From positions 1-61,814 of the forward strand of contig CAIPPE010000256.1 in the NCBI GenBank assembly GCA_903866825.1: DNA of 61,814 nucleotides, read 5' to 3'. How positions within the stretch are numbered: position 1 is the first letter of the stretch; each line of letters starts with the position of its first letter. Shown here one piece after another: positions 46,301 to 55,480 of the stretch. The notes under the pieces are model-generated. The model searched no databases and was not told the origin of the DNA. It saw only the letters and a list, made by a program, of their open reading frames with translations. A program made the position numbers and the translations under genes. Origin of the DNA: an uncultured Methylococcaceae bacterium. Lineage in GTDB: Bacteria; Pseudomonadota; Gammaproteobacteria; Methylococcales; Methylomonadaceae.

Positions 46301-47278
46301 TGCAAGTTGCTGTATCGCCCGTTGTTGTTTTAAAAAATAATACAAACCGGCTATTATGCCAACGATGGCAACCAATAATAGGCTAATGATCCACCAAAAA
46401 ATCGTCCACATTTGCGAAAATGCTTCGGTGCGATCAATTTTGACCTGTAATATCCAGGGTGTGCCTGAAATAGGACCAAATCTGTCCAACACCTTAACGC
46501 CTCGGTAGTCAACTCCCAGTATTGCTCTGGGCTGATTAGATTGAAGTGCAACAGCAGCAGTCAATGAAGGCGTATTAAGAGGGCGCCGTAAGCTTAACGC
46601 GGCGTCTTTAGAAAAACGCAGATCATTCAGGTAAAGAACCTGGTCACCCTCTCGTCTGATTAAAAGGCTCTCAGTCGTGAAGCTTTGAATAGGCTGAGAT
46701 TGGATCATTGGGTACAATATTTGCTTAGGATCGATCCGAAGCACAACAGTAGCAATAACATGCTCTTCTTTATCTGAACCGATTGTAATGGGCACCACCC
46801 AATCCATATGAATATGCCCATTATTCTCTCGGTACAAATCGGTATTAACAACTTTCTTTTCCGCTATTACCTGAGGCAACTTTGCTTGAATAACATCAGA
46901 AATATCTTCGTTGTCACCTACACCGAGCAACTCATTTCCTGTCGTATCTACCAATAAAATACTTTCATAGTTATAAGCGATTTGAAGTGACTTAAACTGT
47001 TTTATTAGAATAGTCTTTTGAAGTGATTCGTTTTTGTGTTGAATAAGTTCTTGAATACTCTTGGCAAGATTAACGGATTCTTTCAAGCTAAGACAGTCAC
47101 CTTGTCTTTCGTTTAACCAGCTCTCAATTTGGCTGGTCTTAAGTTTAAGAATATTTTCAATATTGTTATACGTTGCCCGTTCAACGGCTGGAATTTGAAT
47201 TACAAGGTAAGTGAGACTTATCAACGGCAGTATGAGTATCAAAAATAAAATTTGGTAAGCAAAATACTTATTTTTCAT
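43370..47278 (-). CDS. hybrid sensor histidine kinase (Cache-GAF-PAS-PAS-HisKA-HATPase-REC-HPt)
   Basis: This 1302-aa inner-membrane kinase has a transmembrane helix near residues 8-28, an extracytoplasmic Cache-like sensor (about 30-285), a second helix (about 290-315), a GAF domain (about 345-505), two PAS domains (about 515-770) and a coiled coil. Then come HisKA ([15 protein letters not shown]), HATPase ([29 protein letters not shown]), a receiver ([27 protein letters not shown]) and a C-terminal HPt ([12 protein letters not shown]). All relay steps are in one chain. Decayed partial copies of this gene flank it upstream. Confidence 0.94.
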   Translation of the reverse strand: MKNKYFAYQILFLILILPLISLTYLVIQIPAVERATYNNIENILKLKTSQIESWLNERQGDCLSLKESVNLAKSIQELIQHKNESLQKTILIKQFKSLQIAYNYESILLVDTTGNELLGVGDNEDISDVIQAKLPQVIAEKKVVNTDLYRENNGHIHMDWVVPITIGSDKEEHVIATVVLRIDPKQILYPMIQSQPIQSFTTESLLIRREGDQVLYLNDLRFSKDAALSLRRPLNTPSLTAAVALQSNQPRAILGVDYRGVKVLDRFGPISGTPWILQVKIDRTEAFSQMWTIFWWIISLLLVAIVGIIAGLYYFLKQQRAIQQLALVTAVEQRSKKLSHVYRDMANINEQILHASNEQQVLDFLCRIPIESGLMSMAWIGFENPETQCIIPTYKYGQGLDYLDSLTISTRADLPEGQVSGWAYREKKQLINNDTANNPIMIPWRKVALTHGWNSTACFPIFRHDDIYAILNLYHTDVNFFDNEVVALINTLTNNVSYALESLKITQSLIKSEVQNRLLLDSSPTGIWGLDNQGNTTFVNQAAAIMLGYTPSELTDISMHEKVHHSHADGSFYPRDTCPMYATFQDGVMRHIDDEVLWRKDGSSISVEYTTHPIYQENTLLGAVVVFQDITERLKIQEQLKKREEIFRSIVVQAPVAICLVDTETLGFVEFNELAYQSLGYTLEEFSNLKLTDIQGELDPETTAKKVQTHIELGSGSFDSLRRRKDGTLRNVNIRSTSITLQGHHYLSLIWTDTTERVQLELELNNYRLHLEQLVEERTTELEKAKSEAELANQSKSLFLANMSHEIRTPMNGIIGFALLLQAQIDQPSQKDKLNKIIHSGKHLLGIINDILDLAKIESNHLVLEETTFLVSTVLIDIDSMMTDHFIAKGLRFIEEIEPRLDNLPLVGDALRLRQILINFLSNAIKFTNQGSVTLRASICSENQEHVTLRFEVQDTGIGINEAQQSKLFENFEQAEASTTRKYGGTGLGLAISKKLAGMMGGETGVVSRIGQGSTFWFTAILKHGTLNELPQYKAISQGEKLRTGAEVLLVEDNEINQEVASEMLKGYSLKVDIAHHGGEALAMIVQKKYDLVLMDMQMPIMDGLEATRRIRQLPIGHNIPIIAMTANAFEEDRWRCQDAGMNDFVAKPVVPEHLQAVLVRWLSQKDPIPFDETTTPEATLTPTLDSGSCLIDQTSGLKFLNGNVAGYRRFLTKFTEIHLSDADKMQTALDSGDNASAERIAHSLKGLAAMLGMTALQDLAYSLEKKVHDGLPATELVTDLTSLHDMLEAVCAEIKAIDLNE

Positions 47279-47281
47279 GAC

Positions 47282-47716
47282 TTAAACCCTTGAGTTATGA
47301 TGTGTAATTCGGGGAAATTTTTGCATTAAGTTAAACCTCTCCAACGCATATGACACGTTGTTTATCAAGGTAGTGATTAAGGCCACCACTTCGTCATCAA
47401 AGAAATTGACGTCTGAATGATACATGCTAAAAACAGCATAGGTGTCACCATGCTGTATAATTGGGAAACCTGCTAAGGAGTTCCAACCATGATCTATTGC
47501 CACTTTTCTCCAAGGGTTCATAATAGCGTTGTTAGCAGTGTCATTGATAATCAGGCATTTTTTCTCACGGTAAACCCACCCAGATGCTTGACCTTCTGGT
47601 ATATCTGCACGGGTTGAGATCGTTATCCTATCCGGATAGTCAAGACCTTGCCCGTATTTATAAGTGGGTATAATGCACTGAGTTTCCATGAATTTTAAGA
47701 TTAAAATCTGTATCAT
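47282..47716 (-). pseudogene. GAF-domain fragment of a decayed kinase copy
   Basis: This 144-codon frame matches the GAF segment of the adjacent intact kinase nearly residue for residue ([44 protein letters not shown]). The DNA identity includes a shared stretch of over 40 bp (near 46080-46123 and 47639-47685). The frame stops right after the GAF domain, 3 bp before the intact kinase starts, and lacks HisKA, HATPase, REC and HPt. It is out of frame with the preceding fragment, so it is a pseudogene piece. Confidence 0.75.
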
Positions 47717-48095
47717 CAGGGTAAGTTATGTCTGTCCATGAGATGTTGGAAAGCTCTTCTATCGAATAACCCAGTATTTCACAGAGTCGATCGTTAAATT
47801 TTATCCGTCGTTTGGTTTCAGGAGAAGCAATCGACATGCCGATAAAGGGCAGCTCATAAAATTGTTGTAATATTTGATCAGACTTGGCGTTTTCTGCCAC
47901 GAAGGAAAGTTGCTGTAGTTGCTTTTGTTGGCGTAAAAAATAATACATTCCGATCATTATTCCAGCGATGCCAACAAGTTTGTTGTAGGTTTCCCGTTCA
48001 ACTGCTGGAATTTGAATTATAAAGTAAGTGACGCTAATTAACGACAACAAGAGTAGCAAGAACAAATTTTGGTAGGGGAAAAACTTATTCTTCAT
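47658..48095 (-). pseudogene. N-terminal fragment of a decayed kinase copy (internal deletion, one PAS)
   Basis: The first 40 codons parallel the start of the intact kinase ([14 protein letters not shown] against [14 protein letters not shown]). The frame then jumps to the second membrane segment (YYFLRQQKQLQQL), so the Cache sensor is deleted in frame. A PAS domain follows (FNDRLCEILGYSIEELSN), then the frame breaks at the junction with the GAF piece. What remains could be expressed as a short membrane-PAS protein, but loss of all catalytic domains points to decay. Confidence 0.75.
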
Positions 48096-48185
48096 TATGT
48101 TGATGTTTTTGTTCAGCTAAATAAGAGGGATGGTTTTGCATTAAGTTATTGTAGAAAAGGCAAGCGACTGAGTTTACGTTAAGTT

Positions 48186-49103
48186 TTAAGTCCTAAGATT
48201 TACCGTGAACACTACGGTGTTGCCGTTGCCCTGATATTCGAGGGAGTCAAAGCTCATACTACGGGCCATCGCAATACCACGGCCATTGGAATCGAAAACA
48301 CGCTCAGGGTCAAAGTCAAGGTAGCGCTCCCAATCAAAACCTTTGCCTTCATCACGGATGGTAAAAACTAAATCGTCAGATCTGCGTTGAAAATTAACGA
48401 TTACGCGCTTATCCCGGTTTTCTTCTAATGCCAGGCGTCGGGCAATTTCAGGAAATAACGCCTCATTATCAACGAGTGTCCCTTTTTCATCATAAGTAAT
48501 ACCAAGGTTGCCATGTTCGACTGCATTGATAAATAACTCATTAAAACCAATAATAACCTTCTCGGGATAAGGGCAGGCACGAGCAAACGAGTTTGCTAAT
48601 TGACTGGCTTCTTCGAGTGTTTGAAAGTGGAAAGTACCACTATCAAGAAAATCAAAAGGTAGTTGAGTCGACTGTAAGCTTTCTTGTAGGGTAATGTAAT
48701 CATGATATTGGGCAACTGCCGCCTTGACGATGCTTAACAGAATCTTGGGTTCAAATGGTTTGATTAAATAATAATAAGCGCCTGCATCAAGCCCTTCCTG
48801 AATACTGACCGGATCACTTGAGGAGGTCACCATGATGATGGGGATATGATCAAGTACCTGGTTTTCCTTGATTTTAAGCAACAGTTCGATGCCATCCATC
48901 CGAGGCATTAACCGGTCCACTAAAATGGCTGAAAAGTCAGTGTCACCGGCTTTGAGAATGTTCCAGGCCGCTTGGCCATCTTCGGCATATTGAACTGAGT
49001 AGCCTGCTTCGGCTAGAGTTTCTGTGATAATCTCTGCGAACATAAAATCGTCTTCGACTAATAAAACCCGCTTGTCTGACATTAAATTTTTGATGGAAGT
49101 CAT
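48186..49103 (-). CDS. response regulator with REC and anti-sigma-type HATPase domains
   Basis: This 305-aa protein has a receiver domain (about 12-130: VLLVEDDFMFAEIITE, phospho-Asp in AILVDRLMPRMDG, YLIKPFEPK) and an RsbW/SpoIIAB-like ATPase domain (about 165-305: IIGFNELFINAVEHGNLG N-box, FTIRDEGKGFDW G1, SNGRGIAMARSM G2). Such proteins usually act on anti-sigma-antagonist (STAS) partners or bind a sigma factor. No STAS gene is visible nearby. The start ATG faces the divergent hybrid kinase at 49565, and the 461-bp gap between them holds a 20-bp inverted repeat. Confidence 0.88.
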   Translation of the reverse strand: MTSIKNLMSDKRVLLVEDDFMFAEIITETLAEAGYSVQYAEDGQAAWNILKAGDTDFSAILVDRLMPRMDGIELLLKIKENQVLDHIPIIMVTSSSDPVSIQEGLDAGAYYYLIKPFEPKILLSIVKAAVAQYHDYITLQESLQSTQLPFDFLDSGTFHFQTLEEASQLANSFARACPYPEKVIIGFNELFINAVEHGNLGITYDEKGTLVDNEALFPEIARRLALEENRDKRVIVNFQRRSDDLVFTIRDEGKGFDWERYLDFDPERVFDSNGRGIAMARSMSFDSLEYQGNGNTVVFTVNLRT

Positions 49104-49124
49104 TTATCTGTACTCGTTAAGTTT

Positions 49125-49242
49125 AAATTAATAGTCTGGATTTCTGTACCAACAGCTTTTAGTAATTCGTTTAACGCTGTCAATTAAATTACCAGTTCGG
49201 TAGCAGGTAAACCGTCATGAAGCATTTCTCAAGTGAGTAAGT
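49125..49242 (-). pseudogene. 3'-tail remnant of a second hybrid kinase
   Basis: These 118 bp align with the last 120 bp of the intact kinase (43380-43500), for example the shared CACCAGTTCAGTAGCAGGC (43449) and TACCAGTTCGGTAGCAGGT (49189) stretches, and CAAGTGAGTAAG at the ends. The frame is broken. Only the end of the HPt domain survives, directly upstream of the REC-ATPase gene, mirroring the kinase-then-regulator order expected of a duplicated pair. Confidence 0.7.
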
Positions 49243-49367
49243 TACTTCGGTACGATCAGCGTTGCTGAGTTAAGAGCGTGGCGTTTCTACAATGTTTCTA
49301 TTGTTAAGTCAACTTTAGTCGCTAATGTCGTAATTATCAGCCTTGTTTAAAATAGGTTTCTGCTTTT

Positions 49368-49416
49368 TTTGTAACAGAATGTAACAATTTACATATTTGT
49401 TACATTCTGTTACAAA
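49368..49416. promoter_or_regulatory. perfect 20-bp inverted repeat made of four TGTWACA units
   Basis: TTTGTAACAGAATGTAACAA (49368-49387) is exactly complementary to 49397-49416, with a 9-nt spacer. Each arm has two 7-mers (TGTAACA), so four half-sites occur in symmetric order. It lies about 150 bp upstream of the hybrid kinase start and 265 bp upstream of the divergent regulator start. It could be a binding site for a dimeric regulator or a hairpin. Confidence 0.7.
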
Positions 49417-49564
49417 TTTATTCAGTGGCGTTTAGGCTCTTCAATTATCATTTAATGTGTTTATACCAAATTGGGGTATTTTGTCTTTCCATAGAATAGA
49501 ATAGCATGTCATTTCATATTGATAATAAGGCTTAATAAAACGTGCAAATAATCTTTTTGAAATT

Positions 49565-52174
49565 ATGAAGAATGAAAGTATCCAAAATATTGACTCTTTG
49601 AGAAACAAATTACTTAACGAGAATATTCTTTGGGCCGGTATCGTTTTTATACCGGGCATCATTATTTCTCTTTCCAGAGTATTTGTAATTGGTTGGAGAC
49701 CTGTAATGGGTGTCCAACTAATGCTTTTCGCCATCAATTGGTTGCTTTGGCTGGGGCGCCGACGTCTGGCTTATACGACTCGTATCTTGGTGTTGTTGGC
49801 TTTGATGTGGATTGCATCCATCGCGGGATTGATGCAGTTGGGTCCGCTTGGCTTGAGTGGCATATTTACAGTGTCATTTTCATTCATTGCCGTGCTATTT
49901 TTAGGGGGGAGATTAGCTTGGTGGCTCATCGCTTGTAATATAGTTTCCTTAATACTGGTAGGGATTGCTGCGAGTCTGCATTGGCTGGACTTTAACATTA
50001 ATTACGTTGTTTATGCATATCATCCCATTACCTGGATGCATACTATTTGGACATTTTCTGCTTATTCTGTGGTCTTTGCTTTGTTTGGCTGGCGATTAAT
50101 TGACTGGTTAAAAAATCGTGAGCTGGTTTTAAGCCAATCAATTGAAAAGCTAAAAGAGAGTGAGCAGCACTTTCGAACCTTGGCTAATGGAGGAGCCGCT
50201 CTAATCTGGACAGCAGATGTTGATAAACTGTGCAAATATTTTAACGAACCCTGGCTTAAGTTTACTGGACGAACGATGGAACAGGAGTATGGAAATGGGT
50301 GGGCTGAAGGCGTGCATCCAGAGGATTTTGACAGTTGCCTGAACATCTATATAACTGCTTTTGATAAGCGTGAAGCTTTTAGCATGGAGTATCGCTTACG
50401 CCATGCCGATGGTTCCTATCGCTGGATTAAGGATGATGGTAATCCTCGTTACGACAGTTATGGCAAGTTTCTGGGTTATATTGGCTTTTGTTATGACATC
50501 ACCCCGCAAAAAGAGCTTAGAGATAAGCTTGATGCCAATCGACATCATCTCGAACAATTGGTTACAGAGCGCACTGCCGAGCTTGAAAAAACACTTGAAC
50601 GGCTTAAAGTTGGCGAAGAGCGCTTAAGTTATGCCCTTGAGGCTACTAACGATGGGATTTGGGACTGGGATATTATTAGCAATAACTGCTATACCAATAC
50701 AACATACTTAAGAATGTTGGGCTATGAGCCAGATGAGTTTCCGAATGATGCAAAAAGCCTTTGGTTGGACTTGTTGCATCCAGAAGATAAAGATCGTGTG
50801 TTAGCCGAAACCTCACGACTTATGGAATATGATGAAGGCTATGAAGTTGAATTTCGGATGCGAGCCAAGGATGGTAGCTATAAATGGATCTTGAGCCGTA
50901 GGAAAGTGGTTAAGAGAGATGAGAACGGTAAGGCAGTTCGTGCAATCGGCACGCATACCGATCTTACTGTACGAAAACAGTTTGAAATTCAATTAAGGGA
51001 CGCAAAAGAAACGGCCGAAATGGCAAGCCGCGCAAAGAGCAGTTTCCTGGCCAATATGAGCCATGAAATTCGCACCCCCATGAACGCTATTCTCGGTTTT
51101 AGTCATGCCCTTTCTCAGGATTTGATAGAGCCCACTCAACGCGACAAGCTAAATAAGCTGAGTGTTTCGGCCAAACATTTGTTGAATATAATTAATGATA
51201 TTCTTGATTTGTCCAAAATAGAGGCCGATCAACTTCAATTAGAAGCGATACCGTTTAACGTCGGTAGTCTAATCAGTAAGGTACAGAGCATTATGTTAGA
51301 ACGCTTCCATGAAAAGAGTTTGATGCTAATAGAAGAAGTTGAACCTCGGTTGTTTACGGGGCAATTAATTGGCGATTCTTTGCGTATCAGCCAGATGCTG
51401 ATTAATTACCTTGGCAATGCCGTTAAATTTACTGAACAGGGTTCGGTTATCTTGCGCGTCAAACTGGATGCTGAACAGGGCGATAGGCTTATACTGCGGT
51501 TTGAGGTGGAGGACTCCGGCATTGGCATTACCGAGGCACAACAGGCTCGTTTATTTGTGAATTTTGAACAGGCCGAGGTTTCGACGACCCGTAAATATGG
51601 GGGGACTGGGTTGGGCCTTGCTATTAACCGTCGTCTCGCCCAGCTTATGGGGGGCGAGACCGGTGTGGTTAGTCGTTATGGTCAAGGTAGTACCTTCTGG
51701 TTTACGGTTTGTTTGAAGCGCTGCAACCAAGTTGAGATTGAAGGAACGCCTAACTTGCCTGAAGTACAAATTCGTACCGGAGCGCATATCCTGCTTGTTG
51801 AAGATAATGAAATCAATCAGGAAGTTGCGTGCATTTTGCTGGAAACTAAAGGTTTGTCGGTAGATATAGCCAATGACGGTGCAGAAGCCGTTTCAATGTT
51901 TAAAGCTAATGCCTACGAGCTGATTCTGATGGATATGCAGATGCCTGTGATGGACGGTTTGGAGGCAACACGCTGTATCAGACAGTTAGAGTCTGGTCAG
52001 TCTATACCGATTCTTGCCATGACCGCTAATGCCTTTGATGATGATCAGAAGAACTGCATCGAAGCTGGAATGAACGGATTTTTAGCGAAGCCGATTGAGC
52101 CGGATATTTTATACGCTGAGTTGGGACGCTGGCTCCCCCTAGAAAACAAGGCATTAATAGCGCCTGCCAGATAG
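49565..52174 (+). CDS. hybrid sensor histidine kinase (6TM-PAS-PAS-HisKA-HATPase-REC)
   Basis: This 869-aa membrane kinase has about six N-terminal transmembrane segments (residues 20-180), two PAS domains (about 195-325 and 345-465), HisKA ([18 protein letters not shown]), HATPase ([29 protein letters not shown]) and a C-terminal receiver ([27 protein letters not shown]). Unlike the kinase at 43370 it lacks an HPt domain, so it needs a separate phosphotransfer protein. A DNA-binding regulator follows 158 bp downstream. Confidence 0.93.
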   Translation: MKNESIQNIDSLRNKLLNENILWAGIVFIPGIIISLSRVFVIGWRPVMGVQLMLFAINWLLWLGRRRLAYTTRILVLLALMWIASIAGLMQLGPLGLSGIFTVSFSFIAVLFLGGRLAWWLIACNIVSLILVGIAASLHWLDFNINYVVYAYHPITWMHTIWTFSAYSVVFALFGWRLIDWLKNRELVLSQSIEKLKESEQHFRTLANGGAALIWTADVDKLCKYFNEPWLKFTGRTMEQEYGNGWAEGVHPEDFDSCLNIYITAFDKREAFSMEYRLRHADGSYRWIKDDGNPRYDSYGKFLGYIGFCYDITPQKELRDKLDANRHHLEQLVTERTAELEKTLERLKVGEERLSYALEATNDGIWDWDIISNNCYTNTTYLRMLGYEPDEFPNDAKSLWLDLLHPEDKDRVLAETSRLMEYDEGYEVEFRMRAKDGSYKWILSRRKVVKRDENGKAVRAIGTHTDLTVRKQFEIQLRDAKETAEMASRAKSSFLANMSHEIRTPMNAILGFSHALSQDLIEPTQRDKLNKLSVSAKHLLNIINDILDLSKIEADQLQLEAIPFNVGSLISKVQSIMLERFHEKSLMLIEEVEPRLFTGQLIGDSLRISQMLINYLGNAVKFTEQGSVILRVKLDAEQGDRLILRFEVEDSGIGITEAQQARLFVNFEQAEVSTTRKYGGTGLGLAINRRLAQLMGGETGVVSRYGQGSTFWFTVCLKRCNQVEIEGTPNLPEVQIRTGAHILLVEDNEINQEVACILLETKGLSVDIANDGAEAVSMFKANAYELILMDMQMPVMDGLEATRCIRQLESGQSIPILAMTANAFDDDQKNCIEAGMNGFLAKPIEPDILYAELGRWLPLENKALIAPAR

Positions 52175-52332
52175 GCCTTTATTTAACATCAGTCAATGAC
52201 CAATCATTGGTATATACCCAGAGTATTTAGGGTGTAAATCATATTGCTGTATAATGAGAGGATGATCTCCACTGAGGTAAAAATGATGTTACTTGCACTA
52301 CACATCATTCATTACCGTAATTGATTTAAGAT

Positions 52333-53046
52333 ATGAAAAAAAGAATTCTGATTGTTGACGATGATGAGTTGCTGCGTAATATACTAGCTGGCTACCTGGA
52401 AGAGCAGGGGTTTAAAACTTTAATGGCTGCAAATTCCACTGAAATGCAAAAGCAACGGGCGCGTTTTCATTGCCACCTATTAATATTGGATATCATCATG
52501 CAAGGCGAGGATGGCTTGTCAATTTGCCAAAGATTAAGGGCTGATGGCGATAAGATTCCTATAGTCATGCTTTCTGGAAGGGACGAAACAGTCGATCGAA
52601 TTATTGGTTTGGAATTTGGAGCTGATGATTATATTACAAAACCAGTTGACCCCCGTGAACTGGTGGCTCGTATTAAAGCGGTTTTACGTCGGGCTTCAGA
52701 CCAGGCTTTACATGAACACCCATTCAAGCCAGTCCAGTATAAGTTTGGAGATTTTGTTCTGGACGGAGTCACTCGCAAGCTTTTTCGTAATGGAGATACT
52801 GTACCGCTAAGTTCCGATGAATTTTCACTGTTGATGATTCTGGCTAATATGCAGGGTAAGCCAGTGTCACGAAATCAATTAGCTAATTTGCTTAAAGGGA
52901 CCGACCATAAATTAGATCAACGTAATATTGACATGCTGGTGTCCCGAGTGCGTAAGCGTATTGATGACGATTCATCCCAACCTCAATTCATTCGAACGGT
53001 TAGGAGTGTTGGGTATGTTTTTATCAATGCCCTGCTTGATAAATAA
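52333..53046 (+). CDS. OmpR/PhoB-family response regulator
   Basis: This 237-aa DNA-binding regulator has a receiver domain (1-120: ILIVDDDELLRNIL, phospho-Asp in LLILDIIMQGEDG, YITKPVDP) and a winged-helix domain (about 135-232: GDTVPLSSDEFSLL, LDQRNIDMLVSRVRKRID, FIRTVRSVGYVF). The likely cognate kinase is the hybrid kinase at 49565-52174, on the same strand 158 bp upstream. It is convergent with the end of the nif cluster. Confidence 0.94.
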   Translation: MKKRILIVDDDELLRNILAGYLEEQGFKTLMAANSTEMQKQRARFHCHLLILDIIMQGEDGLSICQRLRADGDKIPIVMLSGRDETVDRIIGLEFGADDYITKPVDPRELVARIKAVLRRASDQALHEHPFKPVQYKFGDFVLDGVTRKLFRNGDTVPLSSDEFSLLMILANMQGKPVSRNQLANLLKGTDHKLDQRNIDMLVSRVRKRIDDDSSQPQFIRTVRSVGYVFINALLDK

Positions 53047-53053
53047 ATAAATC

Positions 53054-53100
53054 GTAGGAGTTGTTTTTCCACGAGGTTCGCGGCTTTAAACGACTCCTAC
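53054..53100. terminator. imperfect hairpin after the OmpR-type gene (REP-like)
   Basis: GTAGGAGTTG (53054-53063) pairs with CGACTCCTAC (53091-53100), 10 bp with one G-U, around a long loop that contains CCACGAGGTTCGCGG. It lies just past the stop codon. The shape resembles REP-type extragenic palindromes and may also act as a terminator between convergent genes. Confidence 0.5.
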
Positions 53101-53179
53101 ATATTTTATCTATCAGTGTCTTCCAGATAGGTAAACTGATGGATGGATGTGTAACTCTTAACTATCAGTGAGTTTGTTT

Positions 53180-53398
53180 TTAAACTCTTAACAAGGCTTT
53201 TTGCATTCTTTCTGATAGTTGCTCTTCTACAAATTGTGGTTCATTGGGTGGGTAAAGCTCAACTTCGTCCAGTTCAAAGCCATAATCTTTGCCCAGTGCA
53301 ATTAGCTCTCTTATTTTTTGAACAGCTAATAGTTTTTCCTTTAATTCAGGGTCTGTTTTAGCTTGTTCAGAAAAAGCTTTAATTTGTGCAATTGCCAT
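53180..53398 (-). CDS. Nif11-domain small protein
   Basis: This 72-aa protein has a Nif11-type N-terminal half (AQIKAFSEQAKTDPELKEKL followed by a GKDYGFELDE segment), the leader-like domain first noted in nitrogen-fixing bacteria. No double-glycine cleavage site or cysteine-rich core follows, so a bacteriocin or lanthipeptide precursor is unlikely. It has a good ribosome-binding site (AGGAG). It is the last gene of the nif transcription unit, 61 bp downstream of the unrecognised protein. The function is unknown. Confidence 0.8.
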   Translation of the reverse strand: MAIAQIKAFSEQAKTDPELKEKLLAVQKIRELIALGKDYGFELDEVELYPPNEPQFVEEQLSERMQKALLRV

Positions 53399-53459
53399 AA
53401 TGTTTACTCCTGTTGGTTAAAAAAAGCTCGGTATAACCGAAGCTGTTGATGAAAATTAA

Positions 53460-54422
53460 TTAAACTCTATAAGGGGTGCTGATCCAGTCCTTTAGAATGG
53501 CGATATCTCGTTCAGGTAAATAGGAATATTCCCCCGTGATATCTTTATAAACAGCCAGTCCGGTTTGTACAGGGATTAATTCACCTTTAACCATATAAAA
53601 AAACCAGGCAAAGGGATAGCCGACCTGTCGATCAAAACGGGTTAATAAATTACTGAGTGTGACGCCTTTTTTACCACTGATATCATCAAATTGAGGTACG
53701 TGTTTTTGTTGAGTGTAGCTGATTTCAACATTAATGATTTGCTCACCAAAACGACCTGTATTTCTAAAAGGTCTGATGATCCAATCGTGTGAGAAGATCG
53801 CTTTTTGACTAGCACTACTTCTGTTCCAGTCATCCATAAAACGTTGTACGGGATGTTCTTCTGGATGATATTTATTGATTTCGCTCATAAATACTTCAAC
53901 ATCAGTTTTTCTGCGATAAGAATAACGAGCCGCTCCAATATTAAAGGCATCGATGCATTCGGGATATAATGGATCGATAAACTCTTCTAAATCTTCGGGT
54001 AAGCTGCTCTCATTCACCAAAAAACGATCAGAGGTTTCATGGGTTTTATCAATATCAATTTGTATAAATTGTTCTGCTTTACTGCCTGTTTCGACCACAA
54101 AATGTAAAGTGTTGCCCGTTTGTCGGGTAGCAATCAACTTGCTATCACGGGCGTGATCAATTAAGGTTTGCAGGTCTCTACCGCATTCGATATACGTTCT
54201 TTCTGTCCATTCAACAAGGTCATCAGCCACCCGATGTCCATCTTTATCGACAATGCCGCCTAAGCGATACCACTCTCTACCGGTTTTGGCTAATCGAATC
54301 GGATAGGCAGGGTTTAATGCCTGGAGTTTGGATAGTAATAGTTCATGGTTCGGATTCGGTAAAGTTTGCTTACAAATTTTTGTAAGGTCTTGTCCATTTA
54401 GTTTAAAAGGTGGGTTAGCCAT
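53460..54422 (-). CDS. unrecognised nif-cluster protein
   Basis: This protein of 320 aa starts at the ATG preceded by TAGGA at about 8 nt; the open frame extends further to a TTG at 54455. No signal peptide or membrane segment is evident. It is rich in Arg, Asp and aromatic residues with segments such as GREWYRLGG, WYRLGGIVDKDGHRV and GYPFAWFFYMVKG. I recognise no domain. It sits between lrv and the Nif11 gene on the nif strand with a 13-nt gap behind lrv, so a role tied to nitrogen fixation is inferred from position only. Confidence 0.65.
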   Translation of the reverse strand: MANPPFKLNGQDLTKICKQTLPNPNHELLLSKLQALNPAYPIRLAKTGREWYRLGGIVDKDGHRVADDLVEWTERTYIECGRDLQTLIDHARDSKLIATRQTGNTLHFVVETGSKAEQFIQIDIDKTHETSDRFLVNESSLPEDLEEFIDPLYPECIDAFNIGAARYSYRRKTDVEVFMSEINKYHPEEHPVQRFMDDWNRSSASQKAIFSHDWIIRPFRNTGRFGEQIINVEISYTQQKHVPQFDDISGKKGVTLSNLLTRFDRQVGYPFAWFFYMVKGELIPVQTGLAVYKDITGEYSYLPERDIAILKDWISTPYRV

Positions 54423-54435
54423 TTGCTGCATCCTA

Positions 54436-55200
54436 TTATTCGTTTGCCTCTGCAAAAGGGGGGATATTGCTTAATCGCGCTTGTACTGCAGCTCTTACAT
54501 CAGCTTCTGGGTCATCAAGCAGGCCGGTTAATGTTTCTAGTGGAACGCGCTGCACAGCGATGTAACGCACAACCCAATCAGGGTCATTTAATAAAGTAAC
54601 GGCATTTTCCGGACTCATTCTTTCCGCAATGAGGCGTCTGACTTCGGGGGCTTCATCGTGTACCATTAACCCTAAGCTAACTTCAGGCAAGCGTTCGGCA
54701 ACCACTTTTCTGACTTCTGAATCTTTATCACGAATGAGCCGAAACAATCGGCCTTTTGGGAGACGTCTGGCAACGGTTAACCGGACGATATAGTCCGGGT
54801 CATTAGCCAGTGTTTCAAGTTCTTCGGTTGGAATGCGATCAGCGACTGTCATCCGCACTTCACGATCAGGGTCATTGATTAAAGCCGATAATTGTGCGGG
54901 TGGTAATCGATAGGCAACCGCGCGTCTAACGACTTCATCTTCGTCATGTATGAGTTGGGTTAATGATTTCTGTGGCGCGTAACGTACCGCAATGGCACGT
55001 CTTTCCCAAAATTTGTCGTTAAGATAGTGTTCTGCATAGCCGGGGTTGATCCGGAAAAAGCGATCAATCTGACGACCGCTTTCAACCGTAACACAGGTAT
55101 CACCGGGCATACAACGACCCATTAAGAGTGTTTTTCCACGAAACGGGCAAAAACTACAATCAGCTACCGGTACGCTAACAGGTTTTTCATGACCAGACAT
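54436..55200 (-). CDS. lrv: LRV leucine-rich-variant repeat [4Fe-4S] protein
   Basis: This 254-aa protein resembles LRV of Azotobacter vinelandii nif regions. It starts at the ATG for MSGHEKP, with AAGGA 7-8 nt upstream; the open frame extends to 55260. An N-terminal cluster motif with cysteines at 15, 18, 30 and 36 (CSFC, GRCMPGDTC) is followed by about eight leucine-rich-variant repeats of roughly 24 residues carrying NDPDxxVR and RLP elements (about 55-245). The repeats form a curved solenoid. The biological role is unclear even in Azotobacter. It sits 13 bp after the DUF6129-like gene. Confidence 0.88.
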   Translation of the reverse strand: MSGHEKPVSVPVADCSFCPFRGKTLLMGRCMPGDTCVTVESGRQIDRFFRINPGYAEHYLNDKFWERRAIAVRYAPQKSLTQLIHDEDEVVRRAVAYRLPPAQLSALINDPDREVRMTVADRIPTEELETLANDPDYIVRLTVARRLPKGRLFRLIRDKDSEVRKVVAERLPEVSLGLMVHDEAPEVRRLIAERMSPENAVTLLNDPDWVVRYIAVQRVPLETLTGLLDDPEADVRAAVQARLSNIPPFAEANE

Positions 55201-55213
55201 GCGGAGTTCCTTT

Positions 55214-55480
55214 TTAATCAGGATAGACTTCAGCAACAACAACGCCTGTTGCATTATCATAATCTTGGGTCAAACAAAGACAATGCTCCCGACCATCGAT
55301 CAAGTAGAGATTAAATTCGGTGTTCTCAAGAATCGGCGTGTTATTAGGCAAGTCATCATCCATACAGTAAGTAAAATGTATGGGCTTATATTCCTGCCTA
55401 AGAGTAGACACGGTTTCATCACTAAGGCCTAAGGTTCTAATGGTTTCTACAATAGCGTTTACTTGATCTTTGCTAATCAT
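55214..55480 (-). CDS. small conserved nif-cluster protein (DUF6129-like)
   Basis: This 88-aa protein starts with MISKDQVNAIVE and a helical first half, then ENTEFNLYLIDGREHCLC and a short beta-rich end. Such a small ORF is often found between nafY and lrv in gammaproteobacterial nif clusters; the name DUF6129 is from memory and is unverified. It has a strong ribosome-binding site (GGAGG at 7 nt) and overlaps the end of nafY by 4 nt. Confidence 0.7.
   Translation of the reverse strand: MISKDQVNAIVETIRTLGLSDETVSTLRQEYKPIHFTYCMDDDLPNNTPILENTEFNLYLIDGREHCLCLTQDYDNATGVVVAEVYPD

Larger units (their letters stand above)
49104..49564. other. divergent intergenic region: kinase remnant plus 20-bp inverted repeat
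   Basis: No intact gene lies here. It holds the tail remnant of a hybrid kinase (49125-49242) and a perfect inverted repeat (49368-49416), both listed separately. The rest is AT-rich and should contain the divergent promoters of the REC-ATPase regulator and the hybrid kinase. Confidence 0.6.

Noticed and set aside
49441-49737. Minus-strand ORF overlapping the hybrid kinase start
   Set aside because: It is antisense to a clear kinase gene, without a family match or ribosome-binding site.
53180-53398. RiPP or lanthipeptide precursor
   Set aside because: The Nif11-like leader lacks a double-Gly site and a Cys/Ser/Thr-rich core, and no modification enzyme is near.
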